Of a stretch of DNA of 64,000 bases, positions 49,458 through 57,621 are shown in pieces (positions within the stretch are counted from its first letter, which is position 1; each line of letters begins with the position of its first letter). Position numbers and translations under genes: made by a program. This stretch comes from Nocardia jiangxiensis NBRC 101359 (GTDB lineage: Bacteria; Actinomycetota; Actinomycetes; Mycobacteriales; Mycobacteriaceae), in the NCBI RefSeq assembly GCF_000308615.1, contig NZ_BAGB01000041.1, positions 372,001 through 436,000 of the forward strand, in the 5' to 3' direction. Below the pieces are notes generated by a model. It saw nothing but the letters and a program-made list of their open reading frames with translations, was not told where the DNA came from and searched no databases.

Positions 49458-50317
49458 TTTCCGTCGAACAGCTCACCGCATCCGTCGCCGAGCACGGCGA
49501 AGGGCCGGTCTGGTGCGACCGCTGGCCCGGTCTGCGCTGGGTCGACATGCTCGCCGGAGATGTCCTCGAACTCGATTCCGGTACAGGCGAAGTCCGCCGT
49601 TTCCCGGTCGGTACGGTCGCTGCGGCCCTGCGCCCGCACGCCGAGACCGGCGTGGTCCTGGCCCTGGAACGTAGATTCGCGCTGGCCGACGACGAGTTCG
49701 AGCAGATCACTCCCCTGCCCGAGCTGTGGTCCGATCCCGGCATCCGGATGAACGACGGCGGCTGTGATCCCCAGGGCCGCTTCCACTGTGGCTCGATGGC
49801 GTACGCCGAGACTCCCGGCGCGGGCGCGCTGTACCGCCTGAACCTCGACGCAAGCGTGGATGTCGAACTCACCGACGTCACCATCTCCAACGGCTTGGCC
49901 TGGAGCCCCGACGGCACTACCGCCTACTACGCCGACACCCCCACCCACCGCGTGGACGCCTTCGACTACAGCCCGGAATCCGGCCTGTCCCATCGCAGAA
50001 CCGCGATCCGCATCCCCGCTGAACACGGCTCCCCCGACGGCCTCACCGTCGATGCCGAAGGCACCGTCTGGGTAGCGCTGTGGGGCGGCAGCGCGGTCCA
50101 CCGCTACTCCCCCGACGGCAACCTCCTGGACATCGTGCACCTGCCCGTATCCCAGGTCACCGCATGCACATTCGGCGGCCCCACCCACACCGACCTGTAC
50201 ATCACCACCTCCCGCCAGGGCATCGATCCCGCCACCCAGCCCGCCGCGGGAGCCGTGTTCCGCGCCTCCCCCGGCGTCACGGGCCAGCCGACCCTCCCCT
50301 ACCGACGAGCGATCTGA
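49454..50317 (+). CDS. SMP-30/gluconolactonase-type sugar lactonase
   Basis: 287 residues from GTG 49454. Six-bladed beta-propeller with the metal-site motifs 'EHGEGPVWCD' (Glu ligand), 'RMNDGGCDPQGRFHCGSM' (Asn), 'ISNGLAWSPDGTTAYYADT' (Asn) and 'SPDGLTVDAEGTVWVALWGG' (Asp). Opens aldonolactones to aldonic acids, the step between the zinc dehydrogenase and the dehydratase in oxidative sugar pathways. Last gene of the rightward GntR operon. Converges with the PEBP gene 12 bp away. Confidence 0.9.
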   Translation: MISVEQLTASVAEHGEGPVWCDRWPGLRWVDMLAGDVLELDSGTGEVRRFPVGTVAAALRPHAETGVVLALERRFALADDEFEQITPLPELWSDPGIRMNDGGCDPQGRFHCGSMAYAETPGAGALYRLNLDASVDVELTDVTISNGLAWSPDGTTAYYADTPTHRVDAFDYSPESGLSHRRTAIRIPAEHGSPDGLTVDAEGTVWVALWGGSAVHRYSPDGNLLDIVHLPVSQVTACTFGGPTHTDLYITTSRQGIDPATQPAAGAVFRASPGVTGQPTLPYRRAI

Positions 50318-50328
50318 TCCCTCGCCCG

Positions 50329-50895
50329 TCAGGTCGTCCGCGTGCCGGTGAGTGTTCCTGATGCCAGGACGTGTCCGGCGAGAGCCGATGGCAGATGGTC
50401 GATATCGAGCTTCGTGAAGTCGACGACGGTGTCGAGGGCGTAGAGGTGGAAGCGATAGCGATGTGGCCCGTGGCCGGGCAGCGGTCGAGGGCCGACGTAC
50501 CTGGCTTGGCGGCGGCGGTTGGGGATGAATCGGATGTTCGGATCCGCCGGGGTCACAGCGCCTGCCGGCAGACCGGCGTCGGGCGGCTCGAAGGCGGCGA
50601 TGGTGTGGATGCCGGGCGTGGTGGTCGGGACGTCGAGGTCCTCGATGACCAGGACCAGATCCTTCGTCTCCGCGGGGAGAGCGTCCCAGGTGAGCGCGGG
50701 TGAGATCTCCTCGCCGATGAACTGCCCGCAGTGCTTGGCCGGAATCACCTGTCCGTCACCGAAATTCGGCGAGGTGAGGGCGATGTGGTTCTCGGTCGCG
50801 AGTTCGGGAGCGTTGGCGATGCTGACGGCTTCGTCCGGGCGCCGGTTGCGCAGCAACCGGCCGATGGGAAACAAGAGAGCTTCTACTGGGTGCAT
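50329..50895 (-). CDS. PEBP family protein (YbhB/YbcL, Raf-kinase-inhibitor-like)
   Basis: 188 residues from ATG 50895 after a CAGGAG site. The fold signature is clear: 'ALTSPNFGDGQVIPAKHCGQFIGEEISPALTWDALPAETKDLVLVIEDLDVPT', 'HTIAAF' and 'YVGPRPLPGHGPHRYRFHLYALD' (the anion-binding pocket with PxxxxGxHRYxF). Bacterial members are small cytosolic proteins of unclear function, some linked to lipid or phospho-ligand binding. The N-terminal extension (1-30, 'VEALLFPIGRLLRNRRPDEA') is longer than in YbhB. Second gene after a MarR regulator (11-bp gap), so probably its target. Confidence 0.88.
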   Translation of the reverse strand: MHPVEALLFPIGRLLRNRRPDEAVSIANAPELATENHIALTSPNFGDGQVIPAKHCGQFIGEEISPALTWDALPAETKDLVLVIEDLDVPTTTPGIHTIAAFEPPDAGLPAGAVTPADPNIRFIPNRRRQARYVGPRPLPGHGPHRYRFHLYALDTVVDFTKLDIDHLPSALAGHVLASGTLTGTRTT

Positions 50896-50906
50896 GGTGC
50901 TCCTGT

Positions 50907-51332
50907 TCACGAGTCTGCGATGCGAAGGAGGAGTGGGGCGACTCGGGCGATGTCGTCGCGTTCGGCGGCGGTGAGTTCGTCGAGCCGGCCCTTCAGCCAG
51001 TCCCGGCGGTGGCGACGCGACGCGGTAACCGCCGCTGTGCCCGCATCGGTGAGGGAGAACAGGACCTTGCGGCGGTCCTGCGTCCCACGGACTTTCGTCA
51101 CGTAGGCGAGTTGCTCCAGCCGCCGAACCGTCTGACTCATCGAGCCGAGCGTGACGTGCGCGGCATCGGCGAGATCGCTCAGGCTCATCCGGTCCTGCTT
51201 GTCGAGCACGATGAGCACGAGCAGCGCCGCATCGGGGACCTCGCCATCGACGCGTTCGGAACGGAATCGGCTGTACAGGCGTACGACCGCGCGCCGTAGC
51301 TCCGCGCTGACCTCGTCGATGTCCTCGCTCAC
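50907..51332 (-). CDS. MarR family transcriptional regulator
   Basis: 141 residues from GTG 51332, set by GGAGG six bases before it. wHTH: 'LLVLIVLDKQDRMSLSDLADAAHVTLGSMSQTVRRLEQLAYVTKVRGTQDRRKVLFSLTDAG', with the wing Arg-Arg-Lys and a C-terminal dimer helix. Probably represses its own operon with the PEBP gene through the dyad just upstream. No drug-efflux gene in this operon, so an effector from lipid or aromatic metabolism is possible. Confidence 0.9.
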   Translation of the reverse strand: MSEDIDEVSAELRRAVVRLYSRFRSERVDGEVPDAALLVLIVLDKQDRMSLSDLADAAHVTLGSMSQTVRRLEQLAYVTKVRGTQDRRKVLFSLTDAGTAAVTASRRHRRDWLKGRLDELTAAERDDIARVAPLLLRIADS

Positions 51333-51361
51333 TCCACACCTCCAATGCGTAGTACACCTTA

Positions 51362-51384
51362 GCATCTGCTTAGTAATACTATGC
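51362..51384. promoter_or_regulatory. Candidate MarR operator
   Basis: TAGTA-A-TACTA (51371-51381) is a perfect 11-bp dyad, flanked by GCAT (51362-51365) and ATGC (51381-51384). It lies in a short AT-rich gap 30 bp upstream of the MarR gene start. Confidence 0.55.
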
Positions 51385-51420
51385 AAATAGAGACGAACGA
51401 AACCGTCGCGGCAGATGGGA

Positions 51421-52128
51421 TCAGACCCGCAGGGCCGCGACGTCGGACGTGGCGGGTTCGGCGGACAACCGTGGACCCGTCCACGTGTACAGTGAGCCGC
51501 CCGCCGCGAGCGGGAGGAGTGCGGCGTCCAGACCCGTTGTGCGGGAGGGGCTTTCATCCGGATAGCGGAGCACGCTGGTGATCGCGCGAGGGGCGGAGAG
51601 CGCGTCGTCCGTGGGTGAGTTCTCGCCGAGTTCGAGGCGGTGGCGTAACAGCGGAATGCGGTCCAGATCGGCGATGAGGTCGGCGCGCCAGTGGCCGCTC
51701 GACTCGCCCGTGCGGCCGATCTGGATGCGTTCGCGCAGGTGCAGGCGGGCGTCGTCGGCGAGGTGGACGGTGCTGACGGTTTCGTGTACGGCCCCGCCCG
51801 CGATGATGGTCGGTTCGGGGTCGAATTCCAGTTCACCGCCCGCACCGACCTCCAACGACCAGTGCGCGTGCGACAGCGGCGTCGCACGGCCCGGGAGGGC
51901 GATGGTCGCGGCCACCGAGCGCACCCGCAGCCGGGCGCCCGGCTCGACCACGACGGCGATGTCGAGTTCATCACCGCCCAATGGTGTTGCGGCAGTGCCG
52001 ATCAGATGGACGACGTCCGGACCGGTGTGCCGCGCAGCAAGTCCCCCGGTGGCGTGAATTCGGGGCAGCACACCGGGACTCGCCACGATCCGTACCTCAG
52101 TGCGCAATAGCGGCACCCTCGGCGGCAT
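51421..52128 (-). CDS. ureD: Urease accessory protein UreD/UreH
   Basis: 235 residues from ATG 52128 (GTG 52116 is an alternative); its start lies 32 bp inside ureG. Typical UreD core: 'HLIGTAATPLGGDELDIAVVVEPGARLRVRSVAATIALPG', 'GELEFDPEPTIIAGGAVHETVSTVHLADDARLHLRERIQIGR'. Together with UreF and UreG it forms the chaperone that loads nickel into apo-urease. Last gene of the ureF-ureG-ureD group. Its C-terminus is somewhat shorter than enterobacterial UreD (about 270), as usual in actinobacteria. Confidence 0.9.
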   Translation of the reverse strand: MPPRVPLLRTEVRIVASPGVLPRIHATGGLAARHTGPDVVHLIGTAATPLGGDELDIAVVVEPGARLRVRSVAATIALPGRATPLSHAHWSLEVGAGGELEFDPEPTIIAGGAVHETVSTVHLADDARLHLRERIQIGRTGESSGHWRADLIADLDRIPLLRHRLELGENSPTDDALSAPRAITSVLRYPDESPSRTTGLDAALLPLAAGGSLYTWTGPRLSAEPATSDVAALRV

Positions 52129-52810
52129 CGCGTTCCGCGATCGTGCGCAGTTGTTCGCGCACCCAGTTCAGGACGGGGGTGGCGGCCGGATCCTGGGTCA
52201 GGGAGGTGAACACGAAGGGGCGTCCCTCGCGCACCGCGGCCGAATCACGATCCATCACAGCCAGATCCGCGCCGACCAGCGGGGCCAGATCGGTCTTGTT
52301 GATGACCAGAAGATCCGAATAGGTCACGCCGGGGCCGCCCTTACGGGGCACCTTGTCACCACCGGCCACGTCCACCACGAAGATCTGCACGTCGATCAGA
52401 CCGGAGGAGAACGTGGCGGTCAGATTGTCCCCGCCGGATTCGACCAGGATCAGATCCAGCGGTGGATTGGCCTCGATCAGATCGTCGATGGCGTCGAGGT
52501 TGGCGGTGATGTCGTCGCGGATCGCGGTGTGCGGGCAGCCACCGGTCTGCACGGCGGTGATCCGTTCGTCGGGCAGGACGGCGTGCCGCCGCAGGAAATC
52601 GGCGTCCTCGGTGGTGTAGATGTCGTTGGTCAGCACCGCCAGCGACAGCTCCTCGCGCAGCTGGCGGCACAACGCCGCGGTGAGCGCGGTCTTCCCGGAC
52701 CCGACCGGACCGCCGATGCCGATCCGCACCGGCTCACCCGACGAACGCACCCGCTTGGGGCGGTCGTGCGCGTGATCGTGCGGTTCACCGTCGATCAGAT
52801 GTGGGGGCAT
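52097..52810 (-). CDS. ureG: Urease accessory GTPase UreG
   Basis: 237 residues. GTPase motifs: P-loop 'GGPVGSGKTALTAALCRQL', 'LTNDIYTTEDADFL', the nickel/zinc site 'TGGCPHTAIRDDI' (C-P-H), 'ILVESGGDNLTATFSSGLID' and 'VINKTDLAPLVGADL'. A short His/Asp N-terminus ('PHLIDGEPHDHAHD') may bind nickel in place of UreE, which is absent here. Delivers nickel to urease with GTP hydrolysis. 45 bp downstream of ureF. Confidence 0.96.
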   Translation of the reverse strand: MPPHLIDGEPHDHAHDRPKRVRSSGEPVRIGIGGPVGSGKTALTAALCRQLREELSLAVLTNDIYTTEDADFLRRHAVLPDERITAVQTGGCPHTAIRDDITANLDAIDDLIEANPPLDLILVESGGDNLTATFSSGLIDVQIFVVDVAGGDKVPRKGGPGVTYSDLLVINKTDLAPLVGADLAVMDRDSAAVREGRPFVFTSLTQDPAATPVLNWVREQLRTIAERDAAEGAAIAH

Positions 52811-52855
52811 GAGGTTGACTCCTTTCGCGACCGAACCGGTCGTATCAATACGTCC

Positions 52856-53488
52856 TCAGGAGGCGAACAGCGGCATCGGACGGTCCGGATGCCGCTGCGC
52901 GAGCACATCCTGCAGCGGATCGGACACCGCGGCCGGACCCCGCGCCGCCTCGGCCGCCGTGCGATCACACAGCTCGGCGAGCCGGATCGTTCCGGCGGCC
53001 ACTGCGGCCGGATCCAACGCCAGCAGCCGCTGCGCGGCCGTCGCGGCGCCGGTCATGGTGGTGTAGACGACCACCTCGGCGATCTCCCGCGCACTCACCT
53101 GCGCCGCGATGCCGACCACGCCGAAGACCGTCGACAGATGCGGCCGCGTCCCCAATTCCCGCCAATCCTGTTGCGGCCAGACCTGTTTCGCCAAACGCAG
53201 CAAACCCCGCCCCTGAGCCCGCGAGGCTGCCCGAGCCGCCGGTGCGGGCGTGCGCGCATCGGCTTCGCCCTCGGCACGCCGCGCATCCCACTCCCCCGCA
53301 CACACCGCGGCGGCCAGCGATGCGGCCACCAGCCCGGACGTGCGAATACGCCGTCGCAGATACAACTCCAGCGTCACGACATCGCGGACCAGCCCCGAGG
53401 CCACCGCTTCTTCCACCCCGCCCGAATGCACATGCCCACCCACCGGCAACCGCGAGTCGGCCAGTGTGAACAACGTCGCCAGACTCAT
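52856..53488 (-). CDS. ureF: Urease accessory protein UreF
   Basis: 210 residues from ATG 53488. UreF features: 'LATLFTLADSRLPVGGHVHSGGVEEAVASGLV' at the N-terminus, 'TRPHLSTVFGVVGIAAQVSAREIAEVVVYTTMTGAATAAQRLLALDP' and the C-terminal 'PLFAS'. UreF acts as checkpoint and scaffold between UreG and urease. No gene of the urease set precedes it within 4 kb on this strand; its ribosome site is weak and a longer start (GTG about 53527) cannot be excluded. Confidence 0.9.
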   Translation of the reverse strand: MSLATLFTLADSRLPVGGHVHSGGVEEAVASGLVRDVVTLELYLRRRIRTSGLVAASLAAAVCAGEWDARRAEGEADARTPAPAARAASRAQGRGLLRLAKQVWPQQDWRELGTRPHLSTVFGVVGIAAQVSAREIAEVVVYTTMTGAATAAQRLLALDPAAVAAGTIRLAELCDRTAAEAARGPAAVSDPLQDVLAQRHPDRPMPLFAS

Positions 53489-53711
53489 CGGCGCGACCCC
53501 GGGGCGAACATCCCCCGATCCTATGCGCACCACCCCCACACCTGCGCGGACAGCCGAGTGACACCGACCACGCCGCCTCCACGAACGCGCCCCCGATCCG
53601 CTCGACGCCGGAGGCGCACACGACGGGGCGTCCCCGAAAGCGGTCGGTCGCACCGCTCGCGACGGCCGAGCGCCCGCACGATCGCGGCACTCATCAACCG
53701 CGCAAAGCCGT

Positions 53712-54578
53712 TCAGCGACGGAACGTGCGGGACATCAGGCGCTGGGCCGGGCCGCGGGTGAGGTCGGACCAGGCCTGCAGCGGTCCGGACCACCACGGCG
53801 AGATCTCGACGGGTCTGGCGACGACGGCGTGGCAGACGACGTCGGCGGCTTCCTCCGCGGTCAGGCCGGGCATACTGCCGAAATCGGTGGGCGCGCTCAT
53901 TCTGGTGTGCACGAGCGGCATGTACACCGAGGTCGTGGTGACGTTGTCGGCCGCGATCTCGGTGGCCACCGTGCGCAACCACGTGTCGAAGGCCGCCTTC
54001 GAGGCGCCGTACGCCGCCCAGCGCGGGGCCGGTGGCATCCGCAGCCCCCAGGTGGAGATGTTGACGATATGCCCCTCACGACGCTCGCGCATACTCGGCA
54101 GCAGGGCCAGCAGCAGCCGGACCGGGCCCAGATAGTTGATATCGATGGTCCGGGTGAAATCGTGGAAGCGGTCGTAGGACTGGTCGATCGAACGTCGAAT
54201 CGACCGGCCCGCATTGTTGATCACCACATCCACGTGCCCGTATTCGTCGAGCAGTTCGCGACCGAGCCGGTCGGTGGCGTCCATATCGGTCAGGTCGACG
54301 CGGTGGACGTGCGCGATGCCGCCGCTCGCGGTGATCTCCGCGGCCACCGCCTCCATCTCCTCGAGCGACCGCGCCACCAGCAGCACCGTCGCGCCCGCGG
54401 CGGCGAGTTTGAGCGCGGCCTCCTTGCCGATGCCGTGCGAGGCGCCGGTCACCAGGACGACTCGGCCGGATACCGCCTGACGCAGCGCGTCGTTTCGCGG
54501 ACGAGAGGTCGGATACAGCAGACGCGTCGCCAGCCGTTCGGCGAGCGGGCGGCCGTTCGCGGACGAGGTGTCGTTCAC
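53712..54578 (-). CDS. Short-chain dehydrogenase/reductase
   Basis: 288 residues from GTG 54578. SDR with 'VVLVTGASHGIGKEAALKLA', 'VINNAG', catalytic Ser in 'HIVNISTWGL' and 'YGASKAAFD'. N-terminal 35 residues precede the fold. The C-terminal 'ISPWWSGPLQAWSDLTRGPAQRLMSRTFRR' is amphipathic and Arg-rich, as in membrane-associated lipid SDRs of mycobacteria. Part of the block that separates ureABC from ureFGD. 52 bp downstream of the MFS gene, so perhaps co-transcribed with it. Confidence 0.88.
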   Translation of the reverse strand: MNDTSSANGRPLAERLATRLLYPTSRPRNDALRQAVSGRVVLVTGASHGIGKEAALKLAAAGATVLLVARSLEEMEAVAAEITASGGIAHVHRVDLTDMDATDRLGRELLDEYGHVDVVINNAGRSIRRSIDQSYDRFHDFTRTIDINYLGPVRLLLALLPSMRERREGHIVNISTWGLRMPPAPRWAAYGASKAAFDTWLRTVATEIAADNVTTTSVYMPLVHTRMSAPTDFGSMPGLTAEEAADVVCHAVVARPVEISPWWSGPLQAWSDLTRGPAQRLMSRTFRR

Positions 54579-54630
54579 GACTCGACTCTAAAACGCGGTC
54601 CTGATCCTCGCGTGTGAAACACGCACGCGG

Positions 54631-56133
54631 TCAACCCGCGGCCGCCTCGACCGCCGGCTCTCGCTGCGCACGCGCCGCACGTCCCCGACCGGCGAATATC
54701 GCGATCACCGCCATCATTGCGAGCAGCGCGGCGCCGACCGTCGTCGCGACATGCATTCCGTCGACGAACGAACCCCGCGCGGCCCGCACGAGTCCGGCAT
54801 CCGCACCCGCCCGAGCGATCGTCTCCCCCAGCGTCGGCGCGTAGTCACCGCCGGACCGGAACACCAGTGCCGCAAGCGATCCCAGCAGCGACAGCCCCAG
54901 GCCGTTACCCAATTCGAAACTGGTCTCGGAGATGCCGACCGCGGAACCGGCGCGTTCGGGCGGCACGGAGGACACCGACACCTCGGACACCAGCGTGAAC
55001 ATCGTGCCGTAGCCCAGGCCCGCCACCGTGGAACCCGCTATGTACCAGGCGATCCCGCCGTCCACACCCAGACCGGACAACATCAGGTTGCCCAACGCCG
55101 CCAGACCCAGCGCGCAAGCGAAGGCCGTGCGCGTGCCGAGTCGGCGGGCCACCCGGGCGCCGCCCATCGAGCAGACGAACACCACCGCGGCCGCCGGAAT
55201 GCCCAGCAGCGCGGCGGACAACACGTCGCGTCCGGCGACCGATTGCAGGTAGGTGCTGGTCAGATAGCTCATCGCGGCCAGCGACATCATCCCGGCCGTG
55301 GACGACCCGATCGCGACGGAGAACAGCCCCCGCCGGAACAGACTCAGGTCCAGCAGCGGCTCGGCCAGATGACGCTGCCGCCGCACGAAGGCCACCAGCA
55401 CGACCACACCCACCAGCCCGATCAGCACCGTGATCGGGTCGCCCCCTTCTGCCGCAGCCTGTTTGACCGCGTAGACGACCGGCAGAATGCCGCCGATCGA
55501 CGTCGCCACACTCAACAGATCCAGCGGCCCGCGACCCGCCGCCCGATGTTCGGGCAGGACGAACGGTCCCAGCACCAGCAGCACCAGCAGCACCGGGATG
55601 TTGATCAAAAAGACCGCGCCCCACCAGAATTGGTGCAGCAGCATACCGCCGATCAGCGGCCCGACCGCCGACCCGCCCGCGAAGAAGGCCGTCCACACGC
55701 CGATCGCGGCGGCCCGCCGACGCGGATCGGGGAACAGGCTCGAGATCAGCGACAGACTCGACGGCAGCAGCGTGGCCCCGCCGACGCCCATCAACGCGCG
55801 CGCCGCGATCAGCACACCCGCACTCGGCGCGAAGGCCGCGAGTATCGAGGCGAGTCCGAAGACGCACGCCCCGGCGAGCAGGATGTTCCGCCGCCCGATC
55901 CGGTCGCCCAGATTGCCCATGGTGATGAGCAGTCCGGCGATCAGGAATCCGTAGATGTCCAGGATCCACAGCTGCTGGGTGGCATCCGGATCCAGGTGCG
56001 CGGTCACCGTCGGCATGGCCAGGTACAGCACCGACATATCCATCGACACCAGCAACACCGGCAGGATCAGAACAGCCAATCCCAACCAGGCACGCCGCGC
56101 CGTCGCGGGCACACCGGTGCCTGTCTCGCTCAT
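54631..56133 (-). CDS. MFS drug exporter, DHA2 family (14 TM)
   Basis: 500 residues from ATG 56133. Fourteen membrane helices are evident. Motif A 'GNLGDRIGRRNILLAGA', motif C 'GVWTAFFAGGSAVGPLIGGMLL' and the DHA2 'LDIYGFLIAGLLITMG' are present. Related to QacA/EmrB/LfrA-type proton-driven exporters of cationic dyes and drugs. Divergent from a TetR gene with a 17-bp palindrome between, exactly the arrangement of LfrA/LfrR and QacA/QacR. In the cytoplasmic membrane. Confidence 0.92.
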   Translation of the reverse strand: MSETGTGVPATARRAWLGLAVLILPVLLVSMDMSVLYLAMPTVTAHLDPDATQQLWILDIYGFLIAGLLITMGNLGDRIGRRNILLAGACVFGLASILAAFAPSAGVLIAARALMGVGGATLLPSSLSLISSLFPDPRRRAAAIGVWTAFFAGGSAVGPLIGGMLLHQFWWGAVFLINIPVLLVLLVLGPFVLPEHRAAGRGPLDLLSVATSIGGILPVVYAVKQAAAEGGDPITVLIGLVGVVVLVAFVRRQRHLAEPLLDLSLFRRGLFSVAIGSSTAGMMSLAAMSYLTSTYLQSVAGRDVLSAALLGIPAAAVVFVCSMGGARVARRLGTRTAFACALGLAALGNLMLSGLGVDGGIAWYIAGSTVAGLGYGTMFTLVSEVSVSSVPPERAGSAVGISETSFELGNGLGLSLLGSLAALVFRSGGDYAPTLGETIARAGADAGLVRAARGSFVDGMHVATTVGAALLAMMAVIAIFAGRGRAARAQREPAVEAAAG

Positions 56134-56151
56134 CACCTATCCTTCGAATCG

Positions 56152-56168
56152 CGCGTACGACGTACGCG
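56152..56168. promoter_or_regulatory. 17-bp perfect palindrome, TetR operator between exporter and regulator
   Basis: CGCGTACG-A-CGTACGCG (56152-56168) is a perfect inverted repeat 19 bp before the MFS start and 47 bp before the TetR start. A second partial copy (GTAC-AGC-GTACGC, 56178-56190) follows. Spacing from the start codons suits repression of both genes. Confidence 0.75.
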
Positions 56169-56214
56169 ATAGTCTGGGTACAGCGTACGCACCCGGCTGG
56201 GTAAACGAAAGCGA

Positions 56215-56901
56215 GTGACGTCAGTGAACCGAGCGGCGGGCGGTCCCGATCCGAAACTCACCCGCGCGGCCATAGTCGACGCGGCGATCGCACTGGCCGA
56301 CGAGGCCGGGGTGGACGCGTTATCGATGCGGCGCATCGCCGACCGGATGGGCGTGGGCGCGATGTCGCTGTACCGGCACGTCCCGAACAAGGACGCCCTA
56401 CTGGCCGAGATGACCGACGAGGTGGCCCGCCGCAACCCCTATCCCGCGCCGGAGCCGGACTGGACCTGGCGCGACCGGGTACGCATCGCCGCCGATATCG
56501 ATTGGCGGCTCTACCAGCAACATCCCTGGGTGCTGTTCACCTTCGCGGTGCCGCGCTACAACTTCGGCCCGCACAGTCTGGTCTGCCTGGCCTGGCTGGT
56601 GGAGGGTTTCGCGGAGCTGACCGACGATCCGCACGAGGCCACCCGGATGTCCCTGGCAGTGTGGAGTTATATCTCCGGCATCGCCCTACAGCAGGTCAGC
56701 GCCGCGATGCTGGCCAAACGCGAGAACGACCACGAGGACACCTCGGCCCTGGACGCGCTGCTGGAGGGCACACCGCGCTGGCCGACCCCGCCCGGCCTGG
56801 CCCCGCTCGAGGGAACCGGCCGCGGCGATCTGCTGGATCCGGTGCAACTGCTGCGCACCGGCCTGACCGCACTGTGCGACGGATTCGCCGCGGACCGGTG
56901 A
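56215..56901 (+). CDS. TetR family regulator (TetR/Tet-C type)
   Basis: 228 residues from GTG 56215 (GTG 56224 also possible). HTH: 'LTRAAIVDAAIALADEAGVDALSMRRIADRMGVGAMSLYRHVPNKDALLAEMTDEVARR', the 'SLYRHVPNKDALL' form of TetR_C regulators. The C-terminal domain is large and aromatic ('WTWRDRVRIAADIDWRLYQQHPWVLFTFAVPRYNFGPHS'), suited to a bulky ligand. Probably represses the exporter and perhaps the SDR on the other side of the palindrome. Converges with the O-methyltransferase gene (10-bp gap). Confidence 0.92.
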   Translation: MTSVNRAAGGPDPKLTRAAIVDAAIALADEAGVDALSMRRIADRMGVGAMSLYRHVPNKDALLAEMTDEVARRNPYPAPEPDWTWRDRVRIAADIDWRLYQQHPWVLFTFAVPRYNFGPHSLVCLAWLVEGFAELTDDPHEATRMSLAVWSYISGIALQQVSAAMLAKRENDHEDTSALDALLEGTPRWPTPPGLAPLEGTGRGDLLDPVQLLRTGLTALCDGFAADR

Positions 56902-56911
56902 GCCGGGCGGC

Positions 56912-57574
56912 CTACTCGGTAACGACGGCGTAGGCGAATCCGTCCCACCCCTTGCTGCCGACGGTCTGCAGGACCGACGCCTCGAGCCGCGGTTCGGCGC
57001 CGAGCAGCTCGATCACCTCGCGGCTGGCGCGCACCGCGGCATCGGTCGAATCCGCGTCGGCGATACCGCCGTTGCGCACGACGTTGTCGACGATGATCAC
57101 CGAGCCGGGACGCGTCAGGCGCAACGCCCACCGCACGTAGTTGGAGTTGTTGACCTTGTCGGCATCGATGAAGACCAGATCGAATGGCGCGGGATCCTGC
57201 TTCGCCAGCACCGGCAGGCTGTCCAGGGCCGCACCGACCCGGATCTCCACCCGCTTGCCGACCCCGGCCCGGTCCAGATTCTCGCGAGCGACCTCGGCAT
57301 GACGCGGTTCGAATTCCAGACTCAGCACCTGCCCGTCCTCGCCGACGGCCCGAGCCAGCCAGATCGTGCTGTATCCGCCGAGCGTGCCGATCTCGAGCAC
57401 CCGCCGCGCCCCGATCGAACGCGCGATCAGATGCAGGAACTTGCCCTGCGCGGGCGATACGTCGATCGGCGGCAGTCCGGCCGCCGAATTCGCCTGCAGC
57501 ACACCGGCATCCCCGTCTCCGACCAGGGTCTGCACCAGATAGCGATCCACGTCGTCCCATTCGGCATTCGTCAT
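56912..57574 (-). CDS. Class I O-methyltransferase (caffeoyl-CoA OMT-like)
   Basis: 220 residues from ATG 57574. Motifs: 'VLEIGTLGGYSTIWLARAVGEDGQVLSLEFEPRHAEVARENL' (SAM binding), 'FDLVFIDADKVNNSNYVRWAL' (metal-binding Asp) and 'PGSVIIVDNVVRNGGIAD' (D-N metal ligands). Mg2+-dependent catechol or small-molecule O-methyltransferase such as Mtb Rv0187-type proteins. 47 bp downstream of the ureC stop and on the same strand, so it may be read from the urease promoter. Confidence 0.92.
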   Translation of the reverse strand: MTNAEWDDVDRYLVQTLVGDGDAGVLQANSAAGLPPIDVSPAQGKFLHLIARSIGARRVLEIGTLGGYSTIWLARAVGEDGQVLSLEFEPRHAEVARENLDRAGVGKRVEIRVGAALDSLPVLAKQDPAPFDLVFIDADKVNNSNYVRWALRLTRPGSVIIVDNVVRNGGIADADSTDAAVRASREVIELLGAEPRLEASVLQTVGSKGWDGFAYAVVTE

Positions 57575-57621
57575 GATCGCAGTCTGCCACCACCAGGCCC
57601 CGGAACGCCGGACCTGGGCGG

